A stretch of 64,000 nt of DNA from Metallyticus violacea (GCA_030762175.1 CM060846.1:310778512-310842511), one strand, 5' to 3'. Positions 1-12,990 are shown, numbered from the stretch's first letter. A program made the numbers and translations. Notes: generated from the letters alone by a model not told the origin.

Positions 1-3000
1 CTATCCTAGCATAGAGTATTTATATGAATTTCTTTTGCACATACATTAAATAAATATTCCTTTCTATAGCATATATCTGCATACTCCATAATACACATAT
101 ATACTTATTACGCACTTCTACAGAAATACAACTGAAACAGCTGCAATGAACACGACCGACAAATTCAATTGCTTGCGTCAGCGGAACGTTAGCTCCGTGT
201 TACTGGGAGCCTCGCGTCCACTGAAGGAGTCAAGTAGTGTATATAAAATATGGTTGCATAGCCGAATGAGAGCATCATATTAACTGGATAGTAACCATTT
301 TACACTGAATAGTGGCAAAGAAAGAAAGAAAGAAGGAAGGAAGGAAAAATAAATAAAACAGAAAAAAATAAATAAGTTTTTGTAATGCTGATTCAGTAAT
401 ATATTAATTATGTATGTAGATTTGTTTATTAGATGGAACAGTTAAATTGAATCACATCGTTTTGATTGCAACACAGTAAAGCACCAAGTTAACAGGAAGA
501 TATACACTCAAATGAATATCATTGTTTTAAGTATACTTTCGAGAGCTCCAATTCCGGAACGTAGTGGAGTTATCACTGGAGCCACACAGCATGTATAACA
601 GTCAGTGAATATGTATAAAGGCCCGTAAAGAGATAAAATTACCACAAATTAAAAAATAAAACTATACAAAATACGAACACGAATATGTGGATTTTGGATG
701 CATATGAGCCCCATGTAAACGTTATTAAATAATTATTTTTAAACTAAAATAATTTAAGAATGCAACTATAGAAAAATGCAGTCATCACTTTTAGAATATT
801 GCTTACTTTGTTGCATTAATTGTTTATATTCGAAATGCTGGGTTAAAAGTGTGATTATATCTTAAGGTTAAATACATTAATATTTTGAAAAGCGCCGTCA
901 TTATTTATTCTGATATATTTATAAAGACTTAATCATTGACATGAAAATTCTAGTAATTTTCATATCTTTGTATTCAAATACTTTTAATACAGCAGAGAAA
1001 TGTATTAATTTTTATCTTTCCATACAACGTTTAAACTCGAAATAAAATTAAGTGACTTATGAATTTGAAGAGTTTAGTTTTGCTTAGCATCTGCTCCTCA
1101 GGTGAATTTAAGGATCTAAAGAAACATTTGAAGTTATAGTATTCGTAGAAATTCAATAGTGATAATAACGGTGCAATTTAATACTGGTAAGTCGACTATG
1201 GAGGACAAAAATGGGATTTCTTTAATTTTTTCACATTCCCATTTTCCTGATTTCATTTACAATTACGGATAATATAAATAATGCACTTTTGTGAACAGTA
1301 CAAAGCAACGCAGTAGGTTAGCAAGCAATATAGAGTGTCATTTTGGAGAATGAGTAGCTGAAGTGCACCTTATACACTGCAGTTGTTGAAAGAGTACATT
1401 TATTCGTAGTGGGTAAGAGTTTTTCGAGTGAGTGAAGTGAAAAAAATGACGCATCGTGAATAAATCTAAATAGAGATTATAAATATAAAATATTTGCGTG
1501 ATAAGGCTAAGTACACTGTTGAAGTAGAGACGTTGTACTGCCTAATGTCACTGAAACAAATATAAGTACTTAGAAGCTTTTATTAACGGAAATTAAATTT
1601 AAACATAAGTGTATCTTGTTGAATGAAATCTTCATCTTTCAGCATGCTGTTTTATAAATATATATTGTATTGTGGTAATTTACCTGTTTGCTGTTAAAGT
1701 GTTCGTTTCCGGGTAATTTAATGAAATGCTGTAAATAAAGTAAAATATATTTTTGATTTTCTTCCTCGTGGATAATAAAATTCGGAAGGAATTCACAAAT
1801 TAAAAGGGAACTTTTTTCTACTCTCACATAAAAAATTAACTTATTTCCTTTGTAAATTCTAAAATAGGTTTATTTCAATGCATTTTTTTTCTTATTTACT
1901 GCATAGAGTTTTTAATCTTGGATTTTGAGGTAATAAATCATTAATCATAATAATAACTTCCTCCAATTTATAAGATGTTACATGCTCTTCTACATTGTCG
2001 ATATCAAACATATAACATATTTTCAAATTAAATATTTATTAAAATAACACTAACTCGTAAAAATTAAAATGTTTTTCCATAGTTTCTAAAGGATGTGCAG
2101 CTTTTACCCTATATTATACCTAGCAGTAGATAAAACAGCGCATGCAACCCTGTTATTTTAATGGGTATTAATATACTATTAAGGAGTTTGTAAGACTCAT
2201 CAAGGTTGGGGTCGAAATTTACATTCTACATTTAATACCTATCATAACATGAACATTGCATAATGTGCTATTTCTTAAAGTAGCATGGAAATAGCAAACA
2301 CAAAGTGTTTTAAGGTTTCTCGCTTTTAGATGAGAAATAAAAATCCACTCATTTCACAAAGCCTACATATGAATAATGTGACCATTTACTAAACTTCGGC
2401 ATATTGCTAACTCTCAAAAGGTAATCAAATAGAAGTAAGCTATTAAAATAAATTATTTCTTAAGGAAACTCTTTATCATTCCAGCAGCGAGTATTGTGTT
2501 TATGTGCATATTTTTGGCAGCATATGGTTGTGTTTCGTCTTAGAATTTGAATTGGTTTCTTAGGTTTGGTAGTGCTCAGATTGAGGTATTACTTTGTTGA
2601 AATGTGCAGGTATAAAAGATGGTTTTTGTACAAGACTATGAGTACCCTCCGGTTTATATTAAAAACAGAAGTTCCTACTATATGCATATACAAACAGTGA
2701 ACTGATCTACTGTTTGCGTATTATTTTAATAGTAATAGCAATTTTTGAGTTGTTTTAAAAAACGGAGTGTTTAGATTTCCTCAGTTGCCTATTAATTAAT
2801 TTGGGTGACAGAACACATTTCAATTAAAGACAATGAAATAGCAGACCAAATAGCTAAGCAGGGAACAAATATGACACTCTCTGTCTCAGAATTCTTTTGG
2901 CATTGATTAAAAAGTTAGTAAAATCTATAACTATAAACAGAAAAATGAATGTGAGTAAATCTCTCTAAGCTTTTTTTTTCAAGACCATCAAAGGAGTTAT

Positions 3001-3582
3001 CTTCTGACCTACCAAAGTTTGATACCTGTACTCTCACCTAACAAAATGTTTGTTTCTTTACACTTATTCTACTGTTTACAAGTTACAAGAAGTAGATACT
3101 TGGAATTAACACAGATTGTTTCAGATTGTGCAGTATATCTTACCACTAGAGCCCTGCGTTTGGACACCGAAAAGCTCCAAGTAATACGCAAATGTAATTG
3201 TGCATGAAGTATTGTTTGGCGGCAGCCCTTCCCAATACACAGCTCTCCTGTAGGTAATGGAGGCACCTTCAGAGTAACTTGAATGACTTGCCATGCTCTT
3301 CGTTCAAAAAGAAGGTTCTATGATTTACTAACACATTACGTGTCCCTAAAGTGCCCAAAGGCAGGGCTCAAATTATCACCCACCCCTTCAATTTATAGCA
3401 ATCTTCGTGGTTCTGTTGATTAGGGCTTCGCAACATTTGCAACGGTACAGGGGCACATTCCGATGACTGTTCTCGAGTGCTGTTTGTTCCATAATTATTA
3501 ATCAGATTAAAATGTGTGGGTTTAGATGGCAAAGAATTTAAAACTCTTTAAATAGGAAAGTAAACTTGTTTACAAAGTAATG
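1..3582. other. AT-rich non-coding DNA, no gene recognised
   Basis: Open frames here are short (about 65 codons or fewer), overlap on both strands and resemble no family I know. A TATATAAAA string lies at about 239-248 but has no convincing initiator or coding sequence after it. The only local structure is a purine-rich simple repeat listed separately. This could be intergenic DNA or part of a long intron. Confidence 0.7.
318..366. repeat. AAAG/AAGG/AAAT purine-rich microsatellite
   Basis: The sequence runs through repeated AAAG units, then AAGG units, then AAATAAAT. It is an imperfect compound simple repeat, probably formed by replication slippage. Confidence 0.85.
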
Positions 3583-3583
3583 C

Positions 3584-3640
3584 ACTTGACCGCATTGTGG
3601 TCAAGTACAAGCTTCATACAAGGGTATGAAGCTTGTACTT
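3584..3640. repeat. Overlapping inverted repeats with a perfect 17-bp hairpin
   Basis: Positions 3603-3619 are the exact reverse complement of 3624-3640, separated by only four bases. An upstream 8-bp pair (3584-3591 with 3599-3606) shares its right arm with the start of the first arm. The segment could therefore fold into two alternative or adjacent stems. It is shorter than a typical animal pre-miRNA stem, so I do not call it an RNA gene. It may be a foldback relic of replication or transposition. Confidence 0.8.
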
Positions 3641-3644
3641 CTAG

Positions 3645-6620
3645 ATGGTAAGCAAACATTTCTGCATCTAGAACATGGTGTTACATCCGGTATATCTTCT
3701 TCGATATTTGGTAGCATTTTGTTTAGGATACTTTTACACTGTTCTAAAATTTTGTTCCCTCTTCATGAAATAAATTCAAGTTCACTTATTTCTAAAACAT
3801 TTCTAACCTAATAACTTTAAGTGAGAATCACACCAAACTAATAATACTCGTGTATTATCAGCGACAATATTATGCACAACTGAACGATTTAAGCTAATGA
3901 TTCGGTGGCTGATCCTGCATAAGAATATCAGTACGTTCCACCAATCATAGATGCAAATCGCCACAGTTTTATATCATTGCCACTTAATCACTTTTCATTT
4001 TATCGCATCAAAGTGCAATTTTTATGTGAATTTTCATAATGCATTGAAATATTTTTATAGCCTCATTTTTCTAAACACCGGTGTGCACTAGAAACCAATA
4101 ATAACCTTGAAACGTTCTGGCGAGACCCCAGATGCACAAATTGCCCTTATATTTCAAAGACACAGTCCCAAACATTGTAAGAAAAATATAAATACCGTTG
4201 TTGAGCCAGTTTAATCAATGTCATTTAATTTTGAGTTTTATGTTTTAATACCTGTACATTTTATTAGTATAGTAGGTTATCAAGATTCAATTGTTAATAA
4301 TTTGCTACGAAAGATTTTAAAAGAAAAAATAAAAGTGTATATCTTGTGAGTCATTTTAATAGCAACCTTCTTCTATTTTCTACCTTCGCCTGTTGTTAGC
4401 GGAAATTAAAATGTCCGACTGGACATTCGTAAGTAATTTTATGGATATAAGTATTTGATTTTTACCATTTTGTTTGCGAAATAGTACAAATAAATATAAC
4501 TCGAGCTCCAGATTCTCTCCAGATAAAATAACTCTCAACTTCGTTGCTCCTGAATTAATCGATAAAATCTGCAGCTCTCTTTACACCACTACAGATAATA
4601 TTGTATACAGTGATGGGCGATACTGCATGTTGTCCTGAAAATGGAACATTTTAACATAACCATCTGGATGATGTGCAAATGTTCTGTATAAATTGAAAGT
4701 ACAGGCATTACTAAAACTTTTACATTTCCGAACAGTACCAAATAATTAGTGGCAGCTAATATTTTATATAAGTGTGAGATATTGCAGCCTGTTCTTTAAA
4801 CAGATATTAGTTTCACAAATCAGACATCCAGAACAGTTAAAAATGTGACCCCCCCCCCCCCAAAGTTCACGATTCAGTCTCAACTTTTACCTCCACCCCT
4901 TCGTTCTCATGGCTCAAGCGGTCGTTTCAGGGTAAATTAACCCACACGGATATCGCGGTGGACACATGATTCCAATGTGGAGAATATTCTCGTTGTATTT
5001 GTTTACACCACGACCCGGTTTTAAGTAGGCTTAATTCGGCTTCCAAATACACGGTTATTTTGTCATTTGCGGTTAGAGCATCGTGATAGGGGTTGGGGAT
5101 GTAGGCTGGTTGGCTTGTGTGAAACTTTACCGCATGCAATAGGGAAGATCACAAAAGAGACCAATAGGTTACATTTCAGGGTTACTGAATAATGAATGCC
5201 AAATTTATAGGTATTGAGCATATGCTGCAACACACGGCTTGTTTCCAATTAATGATTGCAGAGAGTGTAGGCAAATTGCATTCACAGAAAGCAGGCAGGC
5301 ATTGTCAACATAATACAACGCCAAACATGTTTGTTTTATGTGCATTTGTAACCAAAAATCCATACTCATTGAGCTTGCCACGAGAAACAATAACGGTCGT
5401 CATTGTGATTTTTAATAATTGTATTTACCTCATGCGGGGTACTTCAGCACTCTCATTTGTGGGGTGCAGAGGTTCATGGCGAGGCATAAAAGCAAGTACT
5501 TTGAACGTCGATTCAGCTCTTCTGCGCATCGCAGTGAATGCAGAATGATTTGAAATTATAGTACCTTCCATTCGGAATGAAGGGAGGCAGCAGTAAAATC
5601 TGGTTTCATAACAATGTGTACTTAAAAGTGTTCATAGAATCCTGTACCATCTCTTTAACAACTCGGCTAAAGTGCAGTGTTTGCATGTGTGGCCTTCCGT
5701 TGGACTTTAGAGACCCTGTGGCGTCCATAGTAACAATTAACTGAAGATTATAGACTTGAAGAAGACATTTTAATTAGAAAATGAGAAGCAAGATGACATT
5801 TAGCATAACATTGATCGTGCTATGAGCTTTACGCTCTTTATATGCCAGGACTGAGAGTGACTCTGCTGAATAGGGCATTCCAGAGAAACTATAATTATTA
5901 TTGAAGCTGTTGTCAATTTTGCAAATAAATATTTAAATAGTTTTGAACTAATGCAATTGTTGAGAAAAAGCTGCATTAGGCACTCAACAAAAATAAGTCA
6001 CAATATCATTATATTATTCTCCTTGTGGAGTTATTTGTATGGATTTATATAACAGAGTAGAAAGTCACATATTGTGTTATTTTAATTTCCCTAATGTTAG
6101 GCTTTGCGAATTATTTTTCTCTTATGATTTCTTATAAACAGAAAGTCACTCTACAAGAAATACATTCGAACAACAATTAAGTAGCATTAAATTAAAAGAT
6201 CGAGGGTTAATAAGAGTCCGGCGACAACAAAACTGGCTTTACGGTAGACAATAGCGAAGTGGAACACATGTAAGAATGTGTTTACTTTGACCAGACTAAA
6301 TCACTAGAAATAATGCAAGAAAATGAATTGGGGAATTTTATCATCAGTATGGCAGCATTTTAAAATTGGAAATCAAGGTATTTTAAAAGGTATATTAGAA
6401 CCGGCTTCTCATTACTTGCTATATCTCAGAGGTATCGGTATCAAATGATACTCCAGTAAATGAAATCGATACACTTTCTATAATTTGTTTATAAAAAATG
6501 TAATTAATATTGTAATAAGTTGACACATGCTGGGGTCTTACCTTTTAGGTTGTCATGCCAAATGCTAGAGGTACTAACAACAAGGACAGCTTGATACTTA
6601 ACAAAGGACTAACCATCCTT
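3645..6620. other. Non-coding DNA, no recognised gene
   Basis: A run of 13 C residues lies at 4849-4861. A frame of 118 codons on the plus strand (5192-5548) is the longest ATG-started frame here. It overlaps other frames on the opposite strand and has no recognisable domain, signal peptide or codon bias, so I treat it as chance. The stretch 5250-5550 is somewhat richer in G+C than its surroundings. Confidence 0.6.
5485..5520 (+). promoter_or_regulatory. Possible TATA/initiator core promoter
   Basis: A TATA-like CATAAAAGC string at 5485-5493 is followed by TTCAGCTC, whose A (5515) lies 28 bases after the first T of the TATA string. That spacing fits an arthropod TATA plus initiator (TCAGT-like) core promoter. 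No convincing coding sequence follows, and such matches occur by chance in AT-rich DNA, so this is a weak inference. Confidence 0.2.
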
Positions 6621-6637
6621 TTATAGTCTTGGGGATG

Positions 6638-6911
6638 AATGAAATTAATGAATCGTGTTTAACGCCCGTTTTTACCATAGGCGATGGACACTGATGATAC
6701 ATGTAATAAAATGATATATCGGAAAGTATTTATCTTTAAGGAAGGAAACGTTCCAGGCCTAAGTTTAAGGTATCTCCCTGGCATTTTCCATTTATGAGGA
6801 CTGAGGAAAACCTGGAAAAACTCTTGTCAGGGAGGACGGTCCTGGCGGGAATCCAGCCCCAGACCTGCCGCTCAGATTCCGCACCTTAACGACCGTGGCC
6901 ACGTGTCGGTA
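6638..6911 (-). mobile_element. SINE family A copy, flanked by an 11-bp target-site duplication
   Basis: Read on the minus strand, this begins with a degraded A box (GTGGCCACGGTCGTTAAGG-like) and a weak B box. The family body follows (TTTTCCAGG, CATAAATGG, GTTTCCTTCCTTAA), then the terminal segment ending in ACGGGCGTTAAACAC. The flanking string TCTTGGGGATG occurs at 6627-6637 and again at 6912-6922, which marks the original insertion site. SINEs are pol III-transcribed, non-coding and mobilised by LINE machinery. This copy looks old because its boxes carry substitutions. Confidence 0.9.
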
Positions 6912-6922
6912 TCTTGGGGATG

Positions 6923-9900
6923 CCTATGGGGGTTTGAGGTTTGAGACCTCTCTAGGACAAAATATGGTAAAGATTTGAAATGTAATAACCACTGATGGAT
7001 TAATATGTGGGAGCCGAATTATTCCCATCATCATGTGATGGGTGTAAATAAACAGGATATGACTGAACCCGGCTGGAAGCGAATTTAGTAAAAATCCCTC
7101 GTGAACCAATATAGGGATGTGGTGAACAAATGGTTCCTGTAGTCCATCGGCAGTAGCGAAATCCAGCAAAGTTACACACAATTTTGCAATATGACATCAA
7201 CGACTTTAAACGTATTACATAATTTAAAAGAAAAAATTAAAATTGGGCATAGTATAAGGAATCTCTCAGTAGTATATGTGATATTACTGGCAACAATTTA
7301 CATACAATATAATTAAAAGAAAACAGATAACTTTCCAAAAGTATAAAAAGTTATCGAAACACGTTTCTTGAAACATTAACGCCCAGTAAATGTAATACAG
7401 CCAAATGGCAAGGTTCCTCAAGACAAAGCGTGTTATACCACTTTACGCTTTAAAATGTACACCATTACATCTCATATAAAATAAGCCTAACACAACTAAT
7501 AGCAAACTGGGACACTGTAAGACAGATTTCCCCATAAATTTATACTGAAAAGCCGAAACGAACGCCTTCCCCGGAACTTTTAGCTACATCCACTCACTAC
7601 AAAATCGCTATACACTGTCACGGAATAAGCTCATCAGCTCATGGACCGTGCTAGGCATGATATGCGTTAACCAATCGGCATAGGCTTCGAACATGAGCCA
7701 ATTGCAATCACCTAACAGTACCAAGCAAGGATGAAGAAACAGACGTAATGATTAGCGCGCGTAATTGCATGCAATAACGGCAAAATGAAAAACGTAAAAA
7801 ACGTTTGTGGGTAAAAACGTTTTACCCACAATTTTACCTCAGCTCTGAAATTTGATCAGTAATAAAAATACATTTGATAAACATATTATGCATAATAGGT
7901 TACTGTCTAACCAAAAATAATTTATTGTAATGGTACTTAAGCGTCATTAGCATGAAAGCTGATTTTTACATTATAAACTAGCTAACGACAGAATACGATA
8001 CATTTTGTGGTTTACAGAATAAAGTTTTTAACCATTTTGAGTTGAATAATTTGACTGATAACCGCTCCATTTGTCGCATTTGTAATGCGGATCGTCCTCA
8101 TTAGCGTCGTTACATAATCATAATACGAGAATACGAGTCGACCTGTACTTAGTTCTTTTCTGAACAAAAAATGCAGGAGATAGTAAAATAGCGTACCTGA
8201 TATGGAAAATCCTTCTCCAGATGATGTTACTGAGGAATATTGGTGCCAGAAATGTTGTAAGAAAAAAATAAATAAAACATAATAAAATTTGGGGTCTTTT
8301 GTTGGAAAATATGTTCATTTCACTTTTCACTTTTGTATTTTCATTTAAGCCTTTTTATTGTTGATTGTAGGCTATAATCAATTTTAAATTCCAAATTTTG
8401 TATATTATAGCTTCTGTCGCTGGATATAAATTTGAATTAGACTTTTTGCCAATCCAAAATGAAAATTAGTCCTGTTTACCTAAGTTAACGGATATTGCAC
8501 ATTATATTAACATTTCACAAAGTTGTAACCGCTTGTTTACACTTTTCTTTACTTCTTAGACAAATACGCGGCATATATGGGAACAAAATAGTTTATACGA
8601 TTTTCACTTTAGCACTCACTCTAGCATGTGAATGAAAGCAAAGCTTTTGTTTAGTAAATGTTATGCGTTCGTACGTCAGGTTAGTACATAAATGCTTAAA
8701 CAGCTTATTAAATAATGTCAGTTTGCAGGGACTTTCTTTACACTTCAATTTTAGGTTAGGTTTAAAATTTTTTTATCTCAAATTCATAAAAAGCAACCTT
8801 ATGCGCATGTATATATGTTTTCAATATTTCAATATTACTTTAAAGGAAAATTAAAGTCAACATTTTTAATAAATGCATTAATTTCATTTTATTAAATTCT
8901 TAAAAGAAGGGAAAGTTAAGTGTGTTTTTTAATGTTAGTACTCGAATTGCATATAACTAGCTTACTATGGTTTGTTAGGATTTTTTTTATATTTACATTT
9001 AGATTTATCTTCCTAACATTAAAATCTGCTATATACCAATGACAAATAATGCAATGATTTGTTATAATACTCGGTCTTTGGTACAAGAATTTCAGTGCCA
9101 TAGACTGCAATAAATGTATATTGGAATTCATGGAATAGCGGAAGAATTGATGCCGTGTATAGTTGTGGAACGTGTTAGGAAATCTATGCTAGAGCTGTCG
9201 CCGGTAATTGCTGGCCTCTCGCGGCGTACATGCACCATCGCAGTCCAAAACAATACAATGTATGCAAAATGTAGCAAGGTTGAAAAACAAGGAGTTAATG
9301 GAGTACATTTATAACCTGGTACTTCTCAAATCCCTGTAGATCCAGATACACGCACGTGGCGCCAGTTTCTAGTATAAATGGACACACATAAAGAGCGTCT
9401 CGCTCTCTCTCAATGAGTAACAATAACTCGCTAACGCTATGTTTTATGGAGGCACAAGTCTCATTACGTTCACCACAAAAGCTTGCCCACCGTGTGCTAA
9501 TCTCTTGCCTTTCATCACAGCATTATCTCGCAAGCCGGAATTGTCACGTTTCATCCTCGCCCAGCTCAAACGAAGCTTTAATTCAACTGCAAACCATTAC
9601 TATACTAATTTGGTTGTTAATGGATCTCACTTTTTAACTGTCTGTTCACATGCAACTAGATGTAATGCTTTTATATATCTTAAAACCAATTGTTTAGGAA
9701 GTTAAAAGTTCGAAGTGTCTTGTTAAGCGAGTAAGCATCTGTAACGATATTGCCATTAATGTTGACATAATTATTTTGCTAATTCCATTTCTTTCAAATT
9801 ACATTTACGTCGTAAATTTTACTTTTACTCCAGAAGAAATATTGCCTAAATGTGTACACGCATGAGACAAGCAAACCGAAGTTAGCGGTCAGCAAAACCA

Positions 9901-9980
9901 CGGCTTTCGTGTATTTCAATGACGAACAGGTCATTCGCTTAGAGCAATATTGCTCCACCACTTTCGCAAGTATCGTTGTT
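6923..9980. other. Non-coding DNA, no recognised gene
   Basis: Only short frames occur, often overlapping on opposite strands. A perfect 12-bp inverted repeat (7805-7816 with 7820-7831, three-base loop) lies here. The patch 9110-9700 is less AT-rich than its surroundings and carries overlapping plus-strand frames of 66, 74 and 88 codons. None shows a known motif, so I do not call a gene. Confidence 0.6.
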
Positions 9981-9987
9981 GATTTGG

Positions 9988-10217
9988 TTTATTTACGGAC
10001 GCTCTTTAACATCTCAGGTCATCAGCGTCCCATTCAATTCAGGGCGTGAAACAGCCGATAAATTCTGCTCAGAGGCCTCTTATTTAAGGCTTTAGGTTCT
10101 TTTTCGTGCCTTAAATCTACGACACGGGTCCCACGGCTTTACTTCCCTTCGGAAGGAAGCTATACTTGCGATTTTTACTCCCAAAAAGCCATCTATCCTG
10201 GCCGGGATCGAACTCAT
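9988..10217 (-). mobile_element. SINE family B copy, 5'-truncated
   Basis: On the plus strand it runs from the TTTATTTACGGACGCTCTTTAACATC end (the element's 3' end) through the conserved core (GCCTCTTATTT, CCCACGGCTTTACTTCCC) to GGCCGGGATCGAAC, which is the B-box region of the tRNA head. The rest of the head is missing, so the copy is truncated at its 5' side. It lies about 80 bases from a LINE fragment in the same orientation. Confidence 0.88.
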
Positions 10218-10299
10218 ATTAGGTTTACCTTTATAAAATTCCATATACATATTAAAATATATTTTATGCGTGGATCATCGTCATGCATGCGTAAATGTT

Positions 10300-11070
10300 T
10301 AACATTTTGTATTTCTTGTTCGTTGTACTATCATTTTTCATCTCTGTCATACACGTAGCCATATTTAACTGCCATCGTTTTGGTTGTGTTAACATTTACC
10401 ATCATACCCGTTTCAGAAAATAATCTTCTAGGATGTGAATATCTTTCTGCAAACCATATCTTGTTAGAAATAAAAGAATTAGATCGTCAACGTACAAAAG
10501 TAAAGGAATGCATAGACCATTCACTTCAGGTGTATTCATTTCCTCCGCTAACAGGGCATCCGAGATATCATCTATAAACAGATTAAACAATAACGAAGAT
10601 TGAATACATTCCTGACGAACTCCTCTACTGGCTGATCTACACTCCGATATACTGTTTAGATTTGCCTTAACATTGAATTTCACTTCGCTGTGTATCTGCA
10701 TCAGAGTTTTTATCATTTTGTTGGAACCCATTTTTGTCACAGATATACCCACAGAGCATTCTCTGAATACTGTCGGGGCTAGTTTTAGATTAACAAATAC
10801 ACTGTATAATGTGCCCCCCTTTCTTTTTAAGCTTATATATATTAGTGTCTTTAAAACGAGTATATTATTAGCCGTAGAAAATCCTTCTCTGAAACCTATT
10901 TGATATGTAGATATTTTATTGTATTCGTTGGCCCATCCCCTTAATCAAACAGGATCTTGCCGCATACTTTACCGAACAAATAACAGTGATATACCCCTGT
11001 GTTTTCTGGCGCGCGTGGGCTACCCCTGTCTTTGAATATCGACTGTATCATTGCCATTAACCATATTTCT
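10300..11070 (-). mobile_element. LINE reverse-transcriptase relic
   Basis: Minus-strand translation gives the central part of a non-LTR retrotransposon reverse transcriptase. An N-terminal stretch reads SIFKDRGSPRAPEN, followed by NEYNKISTYQIGFREGFST (the Q-GFR-ST motif). Then comes a 116-codon frame at 10402-10752 containing RGVRQECIQSSLLFNLFIDD (residues 43-62) and the catalytic box LLLYVDDLILL (YVDD at 87-90; YADD is usual). After a frame change it continues as MMVNVNTTKTMAVKYG. Several frameshifts and stops separate these blocks, so the copy is dead. No endonuclease domain is visible. The exact LINE clade cannot be settled by eye. Confidence 0.88.
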
Positions 11071-11116
11071 GATATATTTGACACTTAAATAACTTATTAA
11101 GTACGATATTATCGAG

Positions 11117-11249
11117 CCTGGCCCAAGATTCCTGCACCATTTACGAGGAATGAGGAAAACTGAGGAAAAACCACAGTCCTAACGGAAATCGAACCCCAGA
11201 CCTTCCGCTCGCAAGCTCTTATCTTAACGATTTTGGCCATATGTCTCGG
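11117..11249 (-). mobile_element. SINE family A fragment (head and first part of body)
   Basis: The plus strand shows the family's CATTTACGAGGAATGAGGAAAA segment, a B-box complement (ATCGAACCCCAGACC) and an A-box complement (CTTAACGATTTTGGCCAT). The element's 3' half is absent. It lies just beyond the LINE fragment, in the same orientation. Confidence 0.82.
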
Positions 11250-11741
11250 TGTGTATAAATATATACACGCATTCGGTGTCCCAGAACTCTGCAGTATAAT
11301 ATACAACGGACAAATATAAAATAGGAATGTAAAATAGACAATTCGTTGTCTGCCATAGTCCTCAAGCTATTAGCGAATAAAGTTAGCCAATAAGAAGCCA
11401 GCATTCCATGTTGCATTAGTACCAAGCAAATCCTCAGGCTACTGAGAGAGGTGTACCGTAGTGGTGTAGTGTAATGCTCCGCAGGGTATTCGAACCAGTA
11501 TACCTAACACACCGTCCTGGCAACCTATTTATTTTAAGAACGTAGTGCGCAATCAAAGGCCGTTCTGTGCAGTGTTAAATTAAGAAATACAGTTTAAGTA
11601 AATAAAATAAAGTGTATTCATACTTCCAAAATTAAGTTTGTTTTACAATCTTCAATATTTTTATTATAAATTCGAGTTCTGAACTTTGAAGTGCATATTG
11701 TTATTACTATTATTTTAAATTCAAGTTGTGAATATTTAAAT

Positions 11742-11776
<35 letters not shown>

Positions 11777-11955
11777 GACGACAATGATGATGATAGGTTG
11801 TGGATGCGTATGCACATTGAGGATATTGAAGTTGTTCTGAGAAGAGTAGACTACATTTCTTTGATGTAAACACTGCGTTCAGATGAAAGAGTGTTATTAT
11901 TTATATTACATTTACGCTACCAGGCAGAATAGATGGGAGGTACACAATATCCTTT
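11250..11955. other. Non-coding DNA with a TAA microsatellite
   Basis: No coding sequence recognised. Apart from the TAA repeat there is only short-frame noise. Confidence 0.65.
11746..11775. repeat. (TAA)n microsatellite
   Basis: Ten uninterrupted TAA units, ending at a CGACGA string. Confidence 0.95.
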
Positions 11956-11966
11956 GAAGCACAGAC

Positions 11967-12246
11967 TTTTTTGATTAGTGTTTAACGCCCGTTTTTACAA
12001 TTGAGGCACCACAGGCGGTGACACTGATGAGATACATGAGATGAAATGATAAATTGGGAAAGGATTTTTTTAAGGAAGGAATCGTTCCAGGTCTAAGTTT
12101 AGGGTACCTCCCCGGCATTTGCATTTATGAGGAATGAGGAAAACCTGGAAGAAACCTCAGTCAGGTTGGACGGTCCTGACGGGATTCGGACCCCAGACCT
12201 CCCGCTCACACACCACGCCTTGACGACCTCGGCCATCCGTGGCGGT
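11967..12246 (-). mobile_element. SINE family A copy, flanked by an exact 11-bp target-site duplication
   Basis: This is a near-complete minus-strand copy. Reading toward the head on the plus strand, it has a T-rich tail complement, GTGTTTAACGCCCGTTTTTAC, the body (AAGGAAGGAATCGTTCCAGG, CATTTATGAGGAATGAGGAAAA), the B-box complement (GGATTCGGACCCCAG) and the A-box complement (GACGACCTCGGCCA). GAAGCACAGAC stands at 11956-11966 and again at 12247-12257. This pins down both ends and shows that the element includes an A-rich 3' tail on its own strand. Confidence 0.95.
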
Positions 12247-12257
12247 GAAGCACAGAC

Positions 12258-12990
12258 GTGACTACCGCCAAGTGTCATAAAATTCATCTTCCTATCGATT
12301 GGCTAACTTTGTTCTCAAATATAATGAAAAATAATACACTTAGAGGATGGGCTCTTCTAAATTTATTTCTCATATTTTTCCTTAGAGTACAATAGGGCAG
12401 AATTAATGCGCAAATTCTGTGATATTCTGTATGAAGTATTTATCAAGCTCCAGACAATTTGCAAACAAATATATTTTATGAGTAAGAGCGATTTCCCTTT
12501 ACAAAATCCGAAAATTTAAATACTTCATGCTTTGATCAAATCAGTCAAAACCATTTCTGAGAGGACTATTCTGGAAATGCTTGGGTAGTGATTTATTGGG
12601 TAAAATGTTCAGAAGTCCACTGATAAGAATAAATCTATTTTCATTCTAACACAAAGAGTTACGAATTGTTAACCAATACTGTGTACATTTCGTCATATTG
12701 GAAGGTTGCAAAAACTTATATATGAATGAAGCAAAACTTCATCATGATAAAAATTTTGCTTTTATTTTCTACTCATTGTCACGTTTTCATATTTTGGTTA
12801 AAAAGTATTTACCTAAAGTTTTGAAGCTGTATATTCAGCAGTTGTCAGAGGGCAATGGGGACTTATTTTTATTTTAAAAAGTGCAATCGCATTACATTAC
12901 CAATTACTTGACATCACTTGCTCTACATAGTTTCATAATAGTAGCCTGCCTTGCACAGATATTTTAATTTGCTTTGGAAGCACGCCCGCA
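12258..12990. other. Non-coding AT-rich DNA
   Basis: I see no repeats beyond short A/T runs and no convincing frame. It ends at the inverted-repeat end of the element at 12993. Confidence 0.65.

Noticed and set aside
235..275. Core promoter at TATATAAAA
   Set aside because: No initiator at the right spacing and no coding sequence downstream. Such strings are common in AT-rich DNA.
3603..3640. Pre-miRNA hairpin
   Set aside because: The stem is only 17 bp with a four-base loop, shorter than a normal animal pre-miRNA, and no extended lower stem is visible.
5192..5548. 118-codon ATG-started frame as a protein gene
   Set aside because: No recognisable domain or signal, overlapping frames on the opposite strand, and no exon or polyadenylation context. 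Most likely chance in a GC-richer patch.
9350..9420. LTR retrotransposon primer-binding site and promoter
   Set aside because: A TGGCGCC string and a TATAAAT string are present, but no long terminal repeat pair or gag/pol sequence was found nearby.
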